NCBI GenBank assembly: GCA_009839485.1
Contig: VXPQ01000046.1
Coordinates: forward strand, 186,001-250,000
DNA from: Bacteroidetes bacterium SB0662_bin_6
GTDB lineage: Bacteria > Bacteroidota > Rhodothermia > Rhodothermales > VXPQ01
Length of the DNA stretch: 64,000 bases
Direction of reading: 5' to 3'
In this document: piece by piece, positions 1 through 10,152 of the stretch
How positions within the stretch are numbered: the first letter of the stretch is position 1
Layout of the letters: each line of letters begins with the position of its first letter
The notes under the pieces: generated by a model
Databases searched by the model: none
What the model saw: only the letters and a program-made list of their open reading frames with translations
What the model was told of the DNA's origin: nothing
Program-made: the position numbers and the translations under genes

Positions 1-38
1 AAACCTCTCCTTTTGCCAAGCGCTTCCCGGTCATTATT

Positions 39-124
39 GTTCTTTATTTCTGAATACTTATATGAGGCCGCAACACCGTTCGAAAGCTCTCCTCATCCTC
101 TTCCCGAACCATCCCCGATTCCTC
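39..124 (-). pseudogene. Duplicated, decayed 3' end of recA
   Basis: This 86-nt stretch aligns with the 3' end of the intact recA and its downstream flank (3944-4030), with one single-base gap and roughly 78% identity judged by eye. Read on the minus strand it still gives EESGMVREEDEE, against [12 protein letters not shown] in RecA. The stop codon region is altered, so it is non-functional. It lies on the far side of the two permease genes, so recA 3' sequence brackets them as a direct repeat. The 215 bases from here to the first permease hold no gene I can support. Confidence 0.8.
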
Positions 125-339
125 AAGCATTGTGAATCCGATAGCGAACGCTTGTTGAAGGGGCTTGTCGGATCAGTAGTCATATTATAATACCAGTCTC
201 GCAGGAAGTGGTTCGAAAATACTGTATCGCACCCTGTCCGACAATACATATTTCTGATGCCCTTTTGCCTTCGGGCCGCTACTCCATGTATCCTCTCCCG
301 TGTGTAATTGCAGAGGTGTTGAGCATTCACGCCGTGACC

Positions 340-2064
340 TTACGTGCTCACACGCACGGTCACGATATCTGTCTCGTGATATTGCTGGTGGCGAACCGAG
401 GACGCGAGATGTCGCAACAGCCGAAGTGACACTTCCCGCTCCATGGGCGCTTCTTCCGTGTGTTCGCTGAGTAGCGCGATCCGATCCTGAAGATTCTCCT
501 CCCCTGAAGAGACAACGAATTCAAGCACGGCGTCCTCTTCTTCCCTGTACGCCGTAAGACGCAGGTGCCGTGTGCTGTGCACCCCTTCCGCACCCTCTGG
601 TGGAATGAGTGTCAGCAAGGTCTCCTCCGCGGCGGCGTCCAGGCGGCCTGCCATTGCCGTGTCCCAGCCGTTGCGGGACGCGAACGCACCGAGAAAGTCC
701 CTGATCTCTGACAGCGCGGAAATATCGAATACCATCTGTATCCGACTATGGCGGGGCCTCGTGAGCTCCAGGAACAGCGTCAGGAGGATGGCTGTGATAC
801 CGCCGGCGTTCATCCCGTTCCGCAAAAGACCGCCTGCAAACTCCGAGATGTACTCGGGAAATATCATGCCGCTCTGGAAGCCGACCCCGACGAGGAACGA
901 GATGCCGACAACTATGCCTTTGCGATAATCGATTCCGTCCTGAACGACTATTTTAATCCCGACCAGGAAGAGCGCCGCCAGCATTACGATGAAATAAGCG
1001 GCGATGACCGGGCCCGGTATCGCCAGGACGATGGCGAGCACTTTCGGAAGAAACGCCATGATAATGAACACGGCCCCGGTGGCAACCCCGACGTTGCGGG
1101 CGCCGACCCCGGTGAGTTCCGCCATCGATACGCCCAGAGTGTTGGCCGTATTCGGTATCGTACCCGTGAGACCGGAAATCAGGTTGCTTATGCCATCCAC
1201 GGTCATGGCGCCTTCCACCGCCCGGAAATCCACCGCCCGGCTTTTGCGCCACGAGATACGCTGGATGGCGACGGAACTGCTGATCGTGCGGATGGAACTG
1301 ACTACGGCGACAAGCAGGAATGCGGGAAGAAGCGCCCAGAAAGCGGGCCCAAAGTCGAGGGCGAAACCCGGCCATTCGTTCGCCGGCAGGCCAATCCATG
1401 AAGCCGCAGTAATTCGATCAAACTCGTATAGCCCGAAAAAGCCGCCAATTACCGAGCCGGCGACCACACCGATAACCGGCCCCCATAGACGTAACACCCC
1501 GGTCGCCTTTAGTGTGATGCCGCTGATGATGAGCAGCGTTACAAAGGCGCTGAGCGGAGCAGCCAGCGCCGGGGCCCCGGGCACCGGCAACAGATTGAAG
1601 ATGGCCGGCATTATAGTAATCGGTATCAGCATGATTATCGTTCCCGCGATAGCCGGGGTCAGAAACCGCTGAAACAGCGAAAGCCGCCAGGAAAGCACAA
1701 GGGGAACGAAGGATGAGATGACGACCAGGGTGGCGAGCAGTGCCGGTCCGCCTTCGGCGACTGCCGTGATACAGACCGCGATGAAAGCTCCGGACGGCCC
1801 CATAATGAGCAAATAACCCATGCCGATCCGGCCGATGCGAGCCGCCTGCAAAATGGTGGCTACCCCACCAACCGCGACCGTGGCGAACACGGCCCACGAC
1901 ACATAGGCTTCGGTCGTATCCGCCGCGCGCATCACGACGGTCGGGATCAGTATGATGGCGGCTACACTGAGCGCAGCAAGTTGCAAGCCAAGGCCGAAGG
2001 CGAGGGTCGCCGGAGGCTTTTCGTCGGGCTGATAGCGGATGCCCGTGTGACCGTTAGCATTCAT
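340..2064 (-). CDS. NCS2-family (xanthine/uracil-type) permease with C-terminal RsbW-like domain, copy 1
   Basis: This 574-aa protein has two parts. Residues about 15-430 are a polytopic membrane domain whose start (PDEKPPATLAFGLGLQLAAL) and glycine-rich helices match the nucleobase:cation symporter-2 family, which imports xanthine, uracil or related compounds. Residues about 445-574 are soluble. They contain GWDTAMAGRLDAAAEETLLT, which resembles the N-box helix of GHKL/RsbW-type ATPase domains. The substrate is unknown. The neighbour at 2195-3928 is a close paralog along its full length. No Shine-Dalgarno sequence precedes the start. The fused domain may sense or bind nucleotide, which is inference. 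Confidence 0.8.
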   Translation of the reverse strand: MNANGHTGIRYQPDEKPPATLAFGLGLQLAALSVAAIILIPTVVMRAADTTEAYVSWAVFATVAVGGVATILQAARIGRIGMGYLLIMGPSGAFIAVCITAVAEGGPALLATLVVISSFVPLVLSWRLSLFQRFLTPAIAGTIIMLIPITIMPAIFNLLPVPGAPALAAPLSAFVTLLIISGITLKATGVLRLWGPVIGVVAGSVIGGFFGLYEFDRITAASWIGLPANEWPGFALDFGPAFWALLPAFLLVAVVSSIRTISSSVAIQRISWRKSRAVDFRAVEGAMTVDGISNLISGLTGTIPNTANTLGVSMAELTGVGARNVGVATGAVFIIMAFLPKVLAIVLAIPGPVIAAYFIVMLAALFLVGIKIVVQDGIDYRKGIVVGISFLVGVGFQSGMIFPEYISEFAGGLLRNGMNAGGITAILLTLFLELTRPRHSRIQMVFDISALSEIRDFLGAFASRNGWDTAMAGRLDAAAEETLLTLIPPEGAEGVHSTRHLRLTAYREEEDAVLEFVVSSGEENLQDRIALLSEHTEEAPMEREVSLRLLRHLASSVRHQQYHETDIVTVRVST

Positions 2065-2194
2065 GTTAGCAGGAGGCGGACAATTTCGATCATTTCATCG
2101 ATGATCCGGGGAATCACGGCAGGCCCGGCCCGAAGGGTCCCGGACCTGTTTTGCCGGAACTCATAGTGGCTGCTGATCGTTTAAAATGGGGGGT

Positions 2195-3928
2195 TCAGGT
2201 TTTCATGCGCACAGTCACGATATCTGTCTCGTGATATTGCTGGTGGCGAACCGAGGACGCAAGATGTCGCAACAGCCGAAGCGACACTTCCCGCTCCATG
2301 GGTGCTTCCTCCGTGTGTTCGCTGAGCAGGGCGATCTGATCCTGAAGGTTCTCCTCCCCCGACGAGACAACGAATTCAAGCACGGCGTCCTCTTCTTCCT
2401 TGTACGCCGTAAGGCGCAGGTGCCGTTGGGCGTGTTTCTCTCCTGCGTCCCCCTGTGGAATGAGCGTCAGCAAAGTCTCCTCCGCGGCGGCGTCCAGGCG
2501 GGCTGCCATTGCCGTGTCCCAGCCGTTGCGGGATACGAACGCACCCAGAAAGTCCCTGATCTTTGACAGGGCCGACATGTCGAATGTCATCTGCATCCGA
2601 CTGCGGCGGGGCCGCGTGAGCTCCAGGAACAGCGTCAGGAGGATAGCTGTGAGACCGCCGGCGTTCATCCCGTTCCGCAAAAGACCGCCTGCAAAATCCA
2701 GGGTGTACTCGGGAAATACCAGGCCGCTCTGGAAGGCGACTCCGACAAGGAACGAGATACCGACAATCATGCCCTTGCGATAGTCGATTCCATTCTGGAG
2801 AACTATTTTAATGCCGACTACGAAGAGCGCCGCCAGCATTACGGCGAAATAAGCGGCGAAGACCGGGCCCGGTATCGCCAGAACTGCGGCGAGGACTTTC
2901 GGAAGGAACGCCAAAACAATGAACACGGCTCCGGTGGCAATCCCGACACTGCGGGCGGCGACCCCCGTGATTTCGGCCATCGATACGCCCAGCGTGTTGG
3001 CTGTATTGGGCATTGTTCCGAGGAGGCCGGAGATCATGTTGCCTATGCCATCCACGGTTACCGCACCTTCCACCGCCCGGAAATCCACCGCTCTGCTCTT
3101 GTGCCACGACACCCGCTGGATGGCGATGGCACTGCTGATCGTTCGGATGGAACTGATCAGGGCAACGAAGAGGAATCCGGGAAGAAGCGTCCAGAAAGCC
3201 GTCCCGAAATTGATATCGAGTCCCGCCCATTCGTTCGCCGGCAGGCCAATCCACGAAGCCTCAGCGATGCGATCGACCTCGTACAGCCCGAAAAAGCCGC
3301 CCACTACCGAGCCGATAACCACACCGATAACCGGCGCCCAAAAACGCAATATCCCCTTCGCCTTCAGCACGATGCCGCTGACGATGAGCAGCGTTACAAG
3401 GGCGCTCAGCGGAGCAGCCAGGGCCGAGCTCCCGGGCACGGATAGCATATTGATGAGGGCCGGCAATACGGTAATCGGTATCAGCATGATTACCGTTCCC
3501 ACGATAGCCGGGGTCAGGAACCGCTGGAACAGCGAAAGCCGCCTGGCAAGCACAAAGGGAACGAGGGATGAGGCAACAACCAGGGTCGCGAACAGTGCCG
3601 GTCCGCCTTCGATAAGCGCCATGATACACACCGCGATGAAGGCTTCGGACGGCCCCATAACAAGCACAAAACCCGCACCGATTCGGCCAGCGCGGATCGC
3701 TTGCAGCATAGTGGAAACCCCGACGACCGCGACGGAGGCAAACACTGCCCACAACAGATAGGCTTCGCTCACTCCTGCACCGCGCATCACGACGGTCGTG
3801 ATCAGTATGAAGATGGCTATACTGAGCGCAGCGAGCTGCAAGCCAAGGCCAAAGGACAGGGTCACCGGAGGCTTTTCATCGGCCTGGTAGCGGAGGCCCG
3901 TGTGACTGCTGGCGTCCCTGGCATTCAT
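2195..3928 (-). CDS. NCS2-family permease with C-terminal RsbW-like domain, copy 2
   Basis: This 577-aa paralog of the gene at 340-2064 has the same architecture: a nucleobase-type permease core followed by an RsbW/GHKL-like cytoplasmic domain (SRNGWDTAMAARLDAAAEE). The last about 60 residues are almost identical to copy 1, while the core differs at scattered positions, as expected for an older tandem duplication or one with partial gene conversion. It starts 36 nt downstream of the recA stop codon on the same strand, so it could be read through from cinA-recA. Substrate specificity cannot be told from sequence. Confidence 0.8.
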   Translation of the reverse strand: MNARDASSHTGLRYQADEKPPVTLSFGLGLQLAALSIAIFILITTVVMRGAGVSEAYLLWAVFASVAVVGVSTMLQAIRAGRIGAGFVLVMGPSEAFIAVCIMALIEGGPALFATLVVASSLVPFVLARRLSLFQRFLTPAIVGTVIMLIPITVLPALINMLSVPGSSALAAPLSALVTLLIVSGIVLKAKGILRFWAPVIGVVIGSVVGGFFGLYEVDRIAEASWIGLPANEWAGLDINFGTAFWTLLPGFLFVALISSIRTISSAIAIQRVSWHKSRAVDFRAVEGAVTVDGIGNMISGLLGTMPNTANTLGVSMAEITGVAARSVGIATGAVFIVLAFLPKVLAAVLAIPGPVFAAYFAVMLAALFVVGIKIVLQNGIDYRKGMIVGISFLVGVAFQSGLVFPEYTLDFAGGLLRNGMNAGGLTAILLTLFLELTRPRRSRMQMTFDMSALSKIRDFLGAFVSRNGWDTAMAARLDAAAEETLLTLIPQGDAGEKHAQRHLRLTAYKEEEDAVLEFVVSSGEENLQDQIALLSEHTEEAPMEREVSLRLLRHLASSVRHQQYHETDIVTVRMKT

Positions 3929-3964
3929 AGAAATGAATCGTTCGTTCTTTATTCCTGAATATTT

Positions 3965-5008
3965 CTATGAGGCCGCCACGCCATTCGAGGATACCTCCTC
4001 GCCGTCTTCCGGAACCATCCCCAATTCCTCGCGGACCCGCCTCTTGATCTCCTCGCGTTCCTTGTCGTGCTCTCGCAGCCACTCCTTGGTGGCTTCCCGT
4101 CCCTGCCCTACGGATTCGTTGCCGTATGCATACCAGGAACCGGATTTCTGCATGATTTTGCATGCGCAACCCAGATCGATCAACTCGCCGAGCGCGGAAA
4201 TGCCCTCTCCATAGATAATATCGAATTCTGCTTGCCGGAAAGGCGGCGCCGTTTTATTCTTCACGATTTTCACACGCGTCCGGTTGCCGACAACCTCCGT
4301 ACCTTCCTTGATAGCCCCGATGCGACGAATATCCATCCGCACGGATGCGTAGAACTTGAGCGCGCGCCCGCCGGAAGTCGTTTCGGGATTGCCGAACATG
4401 ACCCCGATTTTCTCGCGGATCTGATTGATGAAAATGAGTGAGGTTCGGGTGCGGCTTATCGTACCGGTCAATTTTCGCAGCGCTTTGCTCATCAGCCGCG
4501 CCTGAAGCCCCACCTGGTGGTCGCTCATCTCCCCTTCAATCTCAGCCTGGGGAACAAGCGCCGCTACCGAGTCGATCACCACGACGTCCAACCCCCCGCT
4601 GCGCACGAGCATATCGCAGATGTTGAGCGCCTGCTCCCCGGTATCCGGTTGCGAAACCAGCATACTGTCGACTTTTACGCCGAGCTTCTCCGCGTAATTG
4701 ATGTCGAACGCATGCTCGGCGTCGATGAACGCGCACATGCCGCCCGTTGCCTGCGCCTCCGCAATGATATGCGTAGCCAGCGTGGTCTTGCCCGATGACT
4801 CCGGCCCGTAAATCTCTATGACGCGCCCGCGGGGCACGCCGCCCACGCCGAGCGCAGCATCCAGTGCCAGCGATCCCGTCGAAATAGATTCGATGCGGGC
4901 AATGGGCGCATCGCTCATGCGCATTACCGAACCTTTCCCGTATTGCTTCTCGATTTGCTTCACAGCCAGGTCGAGGGCCCTATTTGTCCCGGAGTCGTTG
5001 GAGCTCAT
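3965..5008 (-). CDS. recA: Recombinase RecA
   Basis: This is the DNA strand-exchange ATPase of homologous recombination and SOS activation, complete at 347 aa. The Walker A motif GPESSGKTT is at about residues 68-76, and the conserved core runs to [18 protein letters not shown]. The C-terminal tail is acidic (PEDGEEV) as usual. It follows cinA on the same strand, a common bacterial order. No Shine-Dalgarno sequence is visible before the ATG. The last codons and downstream flank are duplicated at 39-124. Confidence 0.99.
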   Translation of the reverse strand: MSSNDSGTNRALDLAVKQIEKQYGKGSVMRMSDAPIARIESISTGSLALDAALGVGGVPRGRVIEIYGPESSGKTTLATHIIAEAQATGGMCAFIDAEHAFDINYAEKLGVKVDSMLVSQPDTGEQALNICDMLVRSGGLDVVVIDSVAALVPQAEIEGEMSDHQVGLQARLMSKALRKLTGTISRTRTSLIFINQIREKIGVMFGNPETTSGGRALKFYASVRMDIRRIGAIKEGTEVVGNRTRVKIVKNKTAPPFRQAEFDIIYGEGISALGELIDLGCACKIMQKSGSWYAYGNESVGQGREATKEWLREHDKEREEIKRRVREELGMVPEDGEEVSSNGVAAS

Positions 5009-5043
5009 AATGACGTCAGTCTTTTATGTGAATATGTGCGTTG

Positions 5044-5053
5044 TACATATGTA
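5044..5053. promoter_or_regulatory. Palindrome upstream of recA
   Basis: TACATATGTA is a perfect 10-bp palindrome 36 nt upstream of the recA start, in an AT-rich patch between cinA and recA. It could be part of an SOS (LexA-type) operator, but the LexA motif of this lineage is not known to me and a short AT palindrome can arise by chance. Confidence 0.25.
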
Positions 5054-5133
5054 ATATACACACACAGGGTCGTGGATTCCAATTTATTTACTGCTGCCCC
5101 TTACAGACACATACAATACGCAATTCGTAACCA

Positions 5134-6396
5134 TTATGGGCGCCCTGCAAGCAGATTTTTTCGCACTTTTTCCAGTAAAAAAGTCGCGGTCAGTTGCTTG
5201 TTGAGCATGCGGTCCCGCACAAGCTGCAACCGGTGCGCCTCGACCCCGCCCGCGTCGGCATATCCGATCCACACCGTGCCCACCGGTTTTTCCGGCGTGC
5301 CCCCGTCAGGTCCGGCGATGCCTGTCGTCGAAAGCCCGATATCCGCGCCGAGGCGCCGCCTCACCCCTTCGGCCATTTGCGCCGCAACCTCTTCACTCAC
5401 GGCGCCATGTTGCCGGAGCGCATCCAGCGATACGCCGAGCACATCCATCTTTGCCCGGTTCGAATAGGCCACCACCCCACCCGCCACGTATTCAGACGAT
5501 CCGGGAATATTCGTAAGCACATGCGCCACGTATCCCCCCGTGCAGCTTTCCGCCACCGCCACAGTCAGCGAACGATCCCGGAGCATATGCCCCACGACTT
5601 CTTCGAGCGTCTCGTCGTCCGCCCCGTATATATGTTCGCCGATCCGGTCCCGCAGGTGCGCTTCCAGGGAGGCTATCCGACGTTCGGCCTTTTCCCGGCT
5701 GCCGCCGAATGCCGTCATGCGCAATCGCACGCCCCCGGGCCCGGGCAACCAGGCAAGCCGGAGCGTATCCGAAAGCAGGCCGGACAAATCGCCCACCGTT
5801 TCCTGAAGACCGGATTCTCCGACGCCTGCCGTACGGAGGGTTCGGTGTACGATAGTATGCAATCCTCCCCGGCGCCGCATCCTCGGCAGGACTTCCTCGG
5901 TAAAAAGATGCTTCATCTCGTGCGGTACGCCGGGCAGGACAGCGAGCATGCTTCCTGCCGCCTCCCCCTGCCGGATTTCGCACCACAACCCCGGCGCAGT
6001 CCCCACCTGGTTGGACAACGCTTCGAAACCTGCAGGAACCATGGCCTGAGAGCGGTTGCTTTCCGGCATGGTGCGTCCCCTCAGTTTGAATCGCTCCCGG
6101 ATATCTTCCAGAATTTCGCTCTGGAACGCCAGGTCAACCCCGAACAAGCCTGCTACCGCCTCGCGTGTCCTGTCGTCGCCGGTAGGCCCAAGGCCCCCGG
6201 TCGTAACCACCAGGTCGCTTTCGGCCAGACTCTGCCGGAGTTCGGATTGCAGGGCTTGTTCGTCGTCCCCGACGGTGGCCATGCGGCGCACGACCACGCC
6301 TGCCCGCGTCAACTGCTCGCCAAGCCAGGAAGCGTTCGTATCGCGCACCTGCCCGATAAGCAGTTCGTCGCCAATGGTCAGCACGATGGCCTGCAT
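5134..6396 (-). CDS. cinA: CinA family nicotinamide-nucleotide amidase / competence-damage protein
   Basis: This is a 420-aa full-length CinA. The N-terminal half (residues 1-170) is the molybdopterin-binding-like domain (TIGDELLIGQVRDTNASWLG and TTGGLGPTGDDRT). The C-terminal domain (about 255-415) carries VAESCTGG and TTGIAGPDGG, the signature of nicotinamide-mononucleotide deamidase used in pyridine nucleotide recycling. It lies upstream of recA on the same strand with a 125-nt gap, a linkage frequent in bacteria. Both domains are intact. Confidence 0.96.
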   Translation of the reverse strand: MQAIVLTIGDELLIGQVRDTNASWLGEQLTRAGVVVRRMATVGDDEQALQSELRQSLAESDLVVTTGGLGPTGDDRTREAVAGLFGVDLAFQSEILEDIRERFKLRGRTMPESNRSQAMVPAGFEALSNQVGTAPGLWCEIRQGEAAGSMLAVLPGVPHEMKHLFTEEVLPRMRRRGGLHTIVHRTLRTAGVGESGLQETVGDLSGLLSDTLRLAWLPGPGGVRLRMTAFGGSREKAERRIASLEAHLRDRIGEHIYGADDETLEEVVGHMLRDRSLTVAVAESCTGGYVAHVLTNIPGSSEYVAGGVVAYSNRAKMDVLGVSLDALRQHGAVSEEVAAQMAEGVRRRLGADIGLSTTGIAGPDGGTPEKPVGTVWIGYADAGGVEAHRLQLVRDRMLNKQLTATFLLEKVRKNLLAGRP

Positions 6397-6421
6397 ACTC
6401 CCTGAACCGTTTATATATGCC

Positions 6422-7090
6422 TTATGTATGCCGGATCGACCAGGCTTCCGGGTCGGCCCGCCAGGCCAGAATCGCCTGGGCCGCCGCTCCGGACAGCGTT
6501 TCCCGTTCCCGGGCCGCCTCCAGCAGCACGTCCAGGCCGGTCAACACATGCAGGGGAACCCTGGCCTTTTCGAAATTCTGGCGCGCCGCAGCGAATCCAT
6601 GAGAATAAATGGCGAGAACCGCCTGTACCTCGGCCCCGGCGTCGCGCAACGTTTCCACCACTGCGCAGGAGGATCCGCCGGTCGAAATCGCATCCTCTAC
6701 CACAATCGTTGTCCGGCCCGCGACATTCCCCCCTTCTATACGGCACCCGCGCCCGTGCGCTTTCGATTGCGCCCGCGCATACGCCATGGGCCTTTCCAGA
6801 ATGTCCGCAAGCCATGCCGCGTGCGGAATGCCGGCGGTGGCCGTCCCCGTAATCACCTCGGCGTCCAGCCCCTGCTCGTTCCATACGCGGACGAATCCGT
6901 CCCGTACGGTGCGCCGCGCCGCCGGACTGGAAAGGAGAAGGCGATTGTCGCAATAGACCGGCGCCAGCAGGCCGGATGCAAGCGTAAACGGCTCGTCCGG
7001 GGCAAAGCGAACAGCCCCGACATCCAGCAGGTGTTCCGCCACCTGCCGGGCAAGCGAGCGGTCCGCTTCGTTTTTCGTATTCGTTTCCAT
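6422..7090 (-). CDS. pyrE: Orotate phosphoribosyltransferase
   Basis: This enzyme transfers phosphoribose from PRPP to orotate to give OMP in pyrimidine synthesis. The PRPP-binding motif VVEDAISTGGSS and the TLASGLLAPVYCDNR segment near the start are typical. I chose the ATG at 7090 (METNTKNE, 222 aa) because the in-frame extension to 7201 would overlap the end of pgsA and adds residues not found in the family. It sits between pgsA and cinA, all on the minus strand, and may share their transcript. Confidence 0.93.
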   Translation of the reverse strand: METNTKNEADRSLARQVAEHLLDVGAVRFAPDEPFTLASGLLAPVYCDNRLLLSSPAARRTVRDGFVRVWNEQGLDAEVITGTATAGIPHAAWLADILERPMAYARAQSKAHGRGCRIEGGNVAGRTTIVVEDAISTGGSSCAVVETLRDAGAEVQAVLAIYSHGFAAARQNFEKARVPLHVLTGLDVLLEAARERETLSGAAAQAILAWRADPEAWSIRHT

Positions 7091-7121
7091 GAAAAATTCA
7101 GGCTTTGGCGGCGTCACGCCC

Positions 7122-7691
7122 TTATCCGGTGCGCTTTTCTCTGAACAGGTATATCCATCCGGTCCACAGCGTAAACGCAACGACCAGCAAAAAGGCTGCA
7201 AGCGGGATGGGCGTATCGAGTACCCACCTGGCCCAGGCGCCGGCAGCTCCTTCCAGTTTCTCGAATGTCAGGAGGACCAGTATCCCGCTCAGGTATACGA
7301 TCTGGACAGCCGTTTTCCTCTTGGCGACAGGCAGCGTGAACCCGCCGCCGGATACCCGGGATTGAGAGCGCATCCAGGTCACCGATATATCGCGCAATCC
7401 GATGAGCGCCACGCCCCACCATGGTACAAACTCGGGAACGATCACACAAAGCATTACGAAGGTGCCCAGCACCAGCACCTTGTCGGCAAGCGGGTCAAGC
7501 GCCTGTCCCAGCTCGGACCGGGCTTCGAATTCCCGGGCGATCTTCCCGTCCAGATAATCGGACGCCGCCGCGATCAGGAATAAAACCAACGCAATAGCTA
7601 TTCCAGGTAACGCATTGCTGTACAACAGGATAAGCACCACCGGCGTCACCAGTATACGCACGATCGTAAGGGCGTTCGGAAGATGTTTCAT
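7122..7691 (-). CDS. pgsA: CDP-alcohol phosphatidyltransferase, PgsA-like
   Basis: This 189-aa membrane enzyme most likely makes phosphatidylglycerol phosphate from CDP-diacylglycerol and glycerol-3-phosphate. The full CDP-alcohol phosphatidyltransferase signature D-x2-DG-x2-AR-x8-G-x3-D-x3-D is present at residues 45-70 (SDYLDGKIAR through ALDPLADK). Hydrophobic helices flank it. Length fits PgsA. Its start faces dnaK across a 225-nt divergent intergenic region in which no heat-shock operator was recognised. Confidence 0.9.
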   Translation of the reverse strand: MKHLPNALTIVRILVTPVVLILLYSNALPGIAIALVLFLIAAASDYLDGKIAREFEARSELGQALDPLADKVLVLGTFVMLCVIVPEFVPWWGVALIGLRDISVTWMRSQSRVSGGGFTLPVAKRKTAVQIVYLSGILVLLTFEKLEGAAGAWARWVLDTPIPLAAFLLVVAFTLWTGWIYLFREKRTG

Positions 7692-7883
7692 TTTCCGATC
7701 CCCCGGCGCCGCGCGCCCTCACCCGCAAGATGCTGTTCGGTTCGAATCATATACATATCGCAATGCGTATGGAGCGCCGCCGCGCGACGAAATGTCGCCG
7801 TGAAACCTGTCATTATGGCGGAGAATAAACTCCGGCATCATTCTTGATAGTGTCCTCCGGACACCAAATTCACACCACTGTAA

Positions 7884-9860
<1,977 letters not shown>

Positions 9861-9996
9861 GTGGGTGTGTAAAGGTTTATGCAGACAGCCGGGAGCAAAG
9901 TCCACCAATGCATTCAAAAGGCCTGCCAAGGAGCGGAGAAGAGGAACGATGATTGTTTTTAATTTGGGATTATATACAATGGTGAAAGGTTTCCGG

Positions 9997-10152
9997 TTAG
10001 GGTTCCTTCGGTTTGAGTAAAACCTGCGCCACTTCCAAAGGCGTTTTGCCCTCATACATCGGGGTCTTCGTAGGCGTGTTCTCTCAACGATCAATCAGAT
10101 CAAGGCGTTTCTGTTCACGCTTTGACACACCGTGTTTCTTGGACTTCTTCAT
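9997..10152 (-). CDS. Possible small gene downstream of the CotH gene, split by a frameshift
   Basis: An ATG overlaps the CotH stop codon in the form ATGA (10152-10149) and opens 22 codons (MKKSKKHGVSKREQKRLDLI...) that end at TGA 10084. In the +1 frame immediately after, 28 more codons run from 10083 to a TAA at 9997, including TPMYEGKTPLEVAQVLLKP. Joined, this would be a basic protein of about 50 aa. I do not recognise the family. The break could be a real pseudogene lesion, a sequencing indel or, less likely, programmed frameshifting at CGT-TGA. Confidence 0.35.

Noticed and set aside
58-330. 90-codon minus-strand frame at the left edge
   Set aside because: It runs into the recA remnant out of frame and shows no domain.
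5194-6405. 403-codon frame antisense to cinA
   Set aside because: Shadow of a GC-rich gene; no family similarity, and cinA is complete.
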